Of a stretch of DNA of 23,356 nt, positions 22,392-23,356 are shown in pieces (the stretch's first letter is position 1; each line of letters begins with the position of its first letter). The notes beneath the pieces were generated by a model. The model did not search any database and was not told where the DNA came from. It saw only the letters and a list, made by a program, of their open reading frames with translations. This stretch comes from RGIG995 sp045603745 (GTDB lineage Bacteria; Bacillota; Clostridia; Oscillospirales; UBA644), in assembly GCA_045603745.1 (NCBI GenBank), contig JAZUMQ010000018.1, forward strand, positions 1-23,356, given 5' to 3'. Made by a program: the position numbers and the translations under genes.

Positions 22392-23356
22392 ATGGACGAA
22401 ACCTTTGCAATTCTGATTGACAGCAAATCCCGCTTTGAAACGGGTACGGCGGGCGGCTTTTGGCTTGATATGCCCGCAACGAAAGAACAGCTACACGCGG
22501 CAATGGAAAGCGTCGGGATTACGGCAGATAACCCGCAGGACTTTTTCATTCGCGGGTATATAGACAACGAACAAAATCACATAGCTTTACCGCACGATCT
22601 TGTTTGTGCGGCAGACGTTGACGAGCTTAATTTTCTTGCGGCGCGACTTGCCGAGCTTGACCTCGCAGAGATCGAAAAGCTCAATGCCGCCGTGCAGAGC
22701 AAAATGGGCTTTGAGAACGTCGGGCAGATCATTGATTTTACCTATAACACCGACTTTTTTATTCACGTTCCCGAAGCGCACACGGCGCGGGAGCTTGGCG
22801 ACTACTATCTGAACAAATCGGGGGCGGTACAAATGCCCGAAGAATGGAAAGGCGGGATTGACCTTGCTATGTTCGGACAGCACGCCGCCGAGCGCGAGGA
22901 CGGCGCGTTTACGCAGTACGGATATATCACGAAAAGCGGCGACGAGTGGGAGCGTCATTTTGAGGGGCGCGACGTTCCCGAAGAATACCGCATTATGAGC
23001 TATCCGCAACCGGCACGACTTGACCCCGAAAAGGTGGAATTTGATACGATTGCCACAAGGCAAGCGGCTGTCCTTACGGCAGAGCCGCCCGAAGCTATCC
23101 CTGTAAAACCGATCATTCCGACAGCCACCGACCCCAACGGAAAGCTGAAAGAAATTACCGACCGCTTGGAACAAGGCATTGCCGACCTTTTCAATAGCGA
23201 GCGTTTCAAAGAATACCTAAACGTAATGTCGAAATTCCACAATTACAGCTTTAACAATACGGTGCTGATTGCCTTGCAGAAGCCCGACGCTTCACTTGTT
23301 ATGGGCTTTAACGCTTGGAAAGGAAAAGGCATTGAAAGAAACGTCAAAAAGGGCGA
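22392..23356 (+). CDS. ArdA-like/ArdC-like antirestriction fusion (partial, 3' end missing)
   Basis: The frame is open from ATG 22392 to the window end (321 codons, no stop). AAAGGAG at 22379-22385 supports the start. Residues about 1-210 read like an ArdA-type antirestriction domain (FWLDMPATKEQLHAAMESVGI, then DELNFLAARLAELD). Residues from about 240 (LKEITDRLEQGIADL, then YLNVMSKFHNYSFNNTVLIALQKP) match the N-terminal DNA-binding domain of ArdC. ArdA-type proteins mimic DNA to block type I restriction; ArdC-type proteins bind single-stranded DNA. The catalytic part of ArdC and any later domains lie outside the window. Such polyvalent proteins are common next to topB in these elements. Confidence 0.75.
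   Translation, partial: MDETFAILIDSKSRFETGTAGGFWLDMPATKEQLHAAMESVGITADNPQDFFIRGYIDNEQNHIALPHDLVCAADVDELNFLAARLAELDLAEIEKLNAAVQSKMGFENVGQIIDFTYNTDFFIHVPEAHTARELGDYYLNKSGAVQMPEEWKGGIDLAMFGQHAAEREDGAFTQYGYITKSGDEWERHFEGRDVPEEYRIMSYPQPARLDPEKVEFDTIATRQAAVLTAEPPEAIPVKPIIPTATDPNGKLKEITDRLEQGIADLFNSERFKEYLNVMSKFHNYSFNNTVLIALQKPDASLVMGFNAWKGKGIERNVKKG

Larger units (their letters stand above)
8692..23356 (+). mobile_element. Integrative and conjugative element, Tn1549/CTn-like (left part)
   Basis: From the tRNA-Ser remnant onward all recognised genes are conjugation or element-maintenance genes: a replication-initiator-like HTH protein, PcfB, VirD4, Maff2, VirB6-like, PrgI, VirB4, methyltransferase, CD1108, DUF4315, CD1107/DUF4366, topoisomerase III and an antirestriction fusion. 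Gene order matches the Tn1549 and Clostridioides CTn group. The left end is set by the end of the tRNA fragment at 8691; the right end lies beyond the window. No integrase or relaxase gene is in the window. Codon use shifts to GAC/CGC/CCC-rich relative to the chromosomal part. Confidence 0.9.

Noticed and set aside
8692..23356. oriT, relaxase or integrase of the element
   Set aside because: I looked for them and saw none; they are expected to the right of this window.

Overview
The window holds two different kinds of DNA from what looks like a gut-type Clostridia (Firmicutes) genome. Evidence for Firmicutes: strong AGGAGG-type ribosome binding sites, sigma-A promoters with 17-bp spacers, a tandem glycine riboswitch, and Tn1549/CTn-type conjugation genes. 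I cannot fix the genus.

Positions 1 to about 8630 are ordinary chromosome. A compact promoter, stem and U-run cassette (about 12-96) may encode a small RNA. A co-directional envelope cluster follows: a GT2 glycosyltransferase fused to a GtrA-like membrane domain, a membrane-anchored NAGPA-type phosphodiester glycosidase, an unrecognised membrane-anchored protein and a small GIY-YIG nuclease. Next come rubrerythrin and, convergent with it, a sodium:amino-acid (AGCS) symporter. The symporter's leader carries a tandem glycine riboswitch and an intrinsic terminator, so glycine is its likely substrate. rpsB (with a structured leader) and tsf then form the classic translation pair, closed by a strong terminator. 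The stretch 8312-8630 has no gene and is filled with degenerate repeats.

Positions about 8631-23356 are the left part of an integrative and conjugative element (ICE) of the Tn1549/CTn-like group. The junction is the 3' half of a tRNA-Ser(CGA) gene on the minus strand, cut in the anticodon loop. That is the pattern left by a tyrosine-recombinase element inserted in a tRNA gene. The element reads left to right: an unknown gene with its own terminator; a helix-turn-helix replication-initiator-like protein whose gene carries 15-bp iteron-like repeats next to a very AT-rich stretch; a PcfB/DUF3801 protein; the VirD4 coupling ATPase; a small basic ORF; a Maff2-type pilin-like protein; a VirB6/TrbL-like membrane protein; a PrgI/VirB3-like protein; the VirB4 ATPase; an orphan beta-class DNA methyltransferase; a CD1108-type protein; DUF4315; a CD1107/DUF4366 surface protein; and topoisomerase III. 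After a terminator and a new candidate promoter/operator comes the start of a protein joining an ArdA-like to an ArdC-like antirestriction region, cut by the window end. Relaxase and integrase are not present and should lie further right.

The ICE genes are tightly packed, with many ATGA overlaps, which fits one long transfer operon. A modification enzyme inside the transfer operon and an antirestriction fusion just after it suggest a two-layer defence against host restriction during transfer. The least explained parts are the possible intragenic replication origin, the rpsB leader, the 5'-end small RNA candidate and the controlled gap between topB and the ArdA/ArdC gene.
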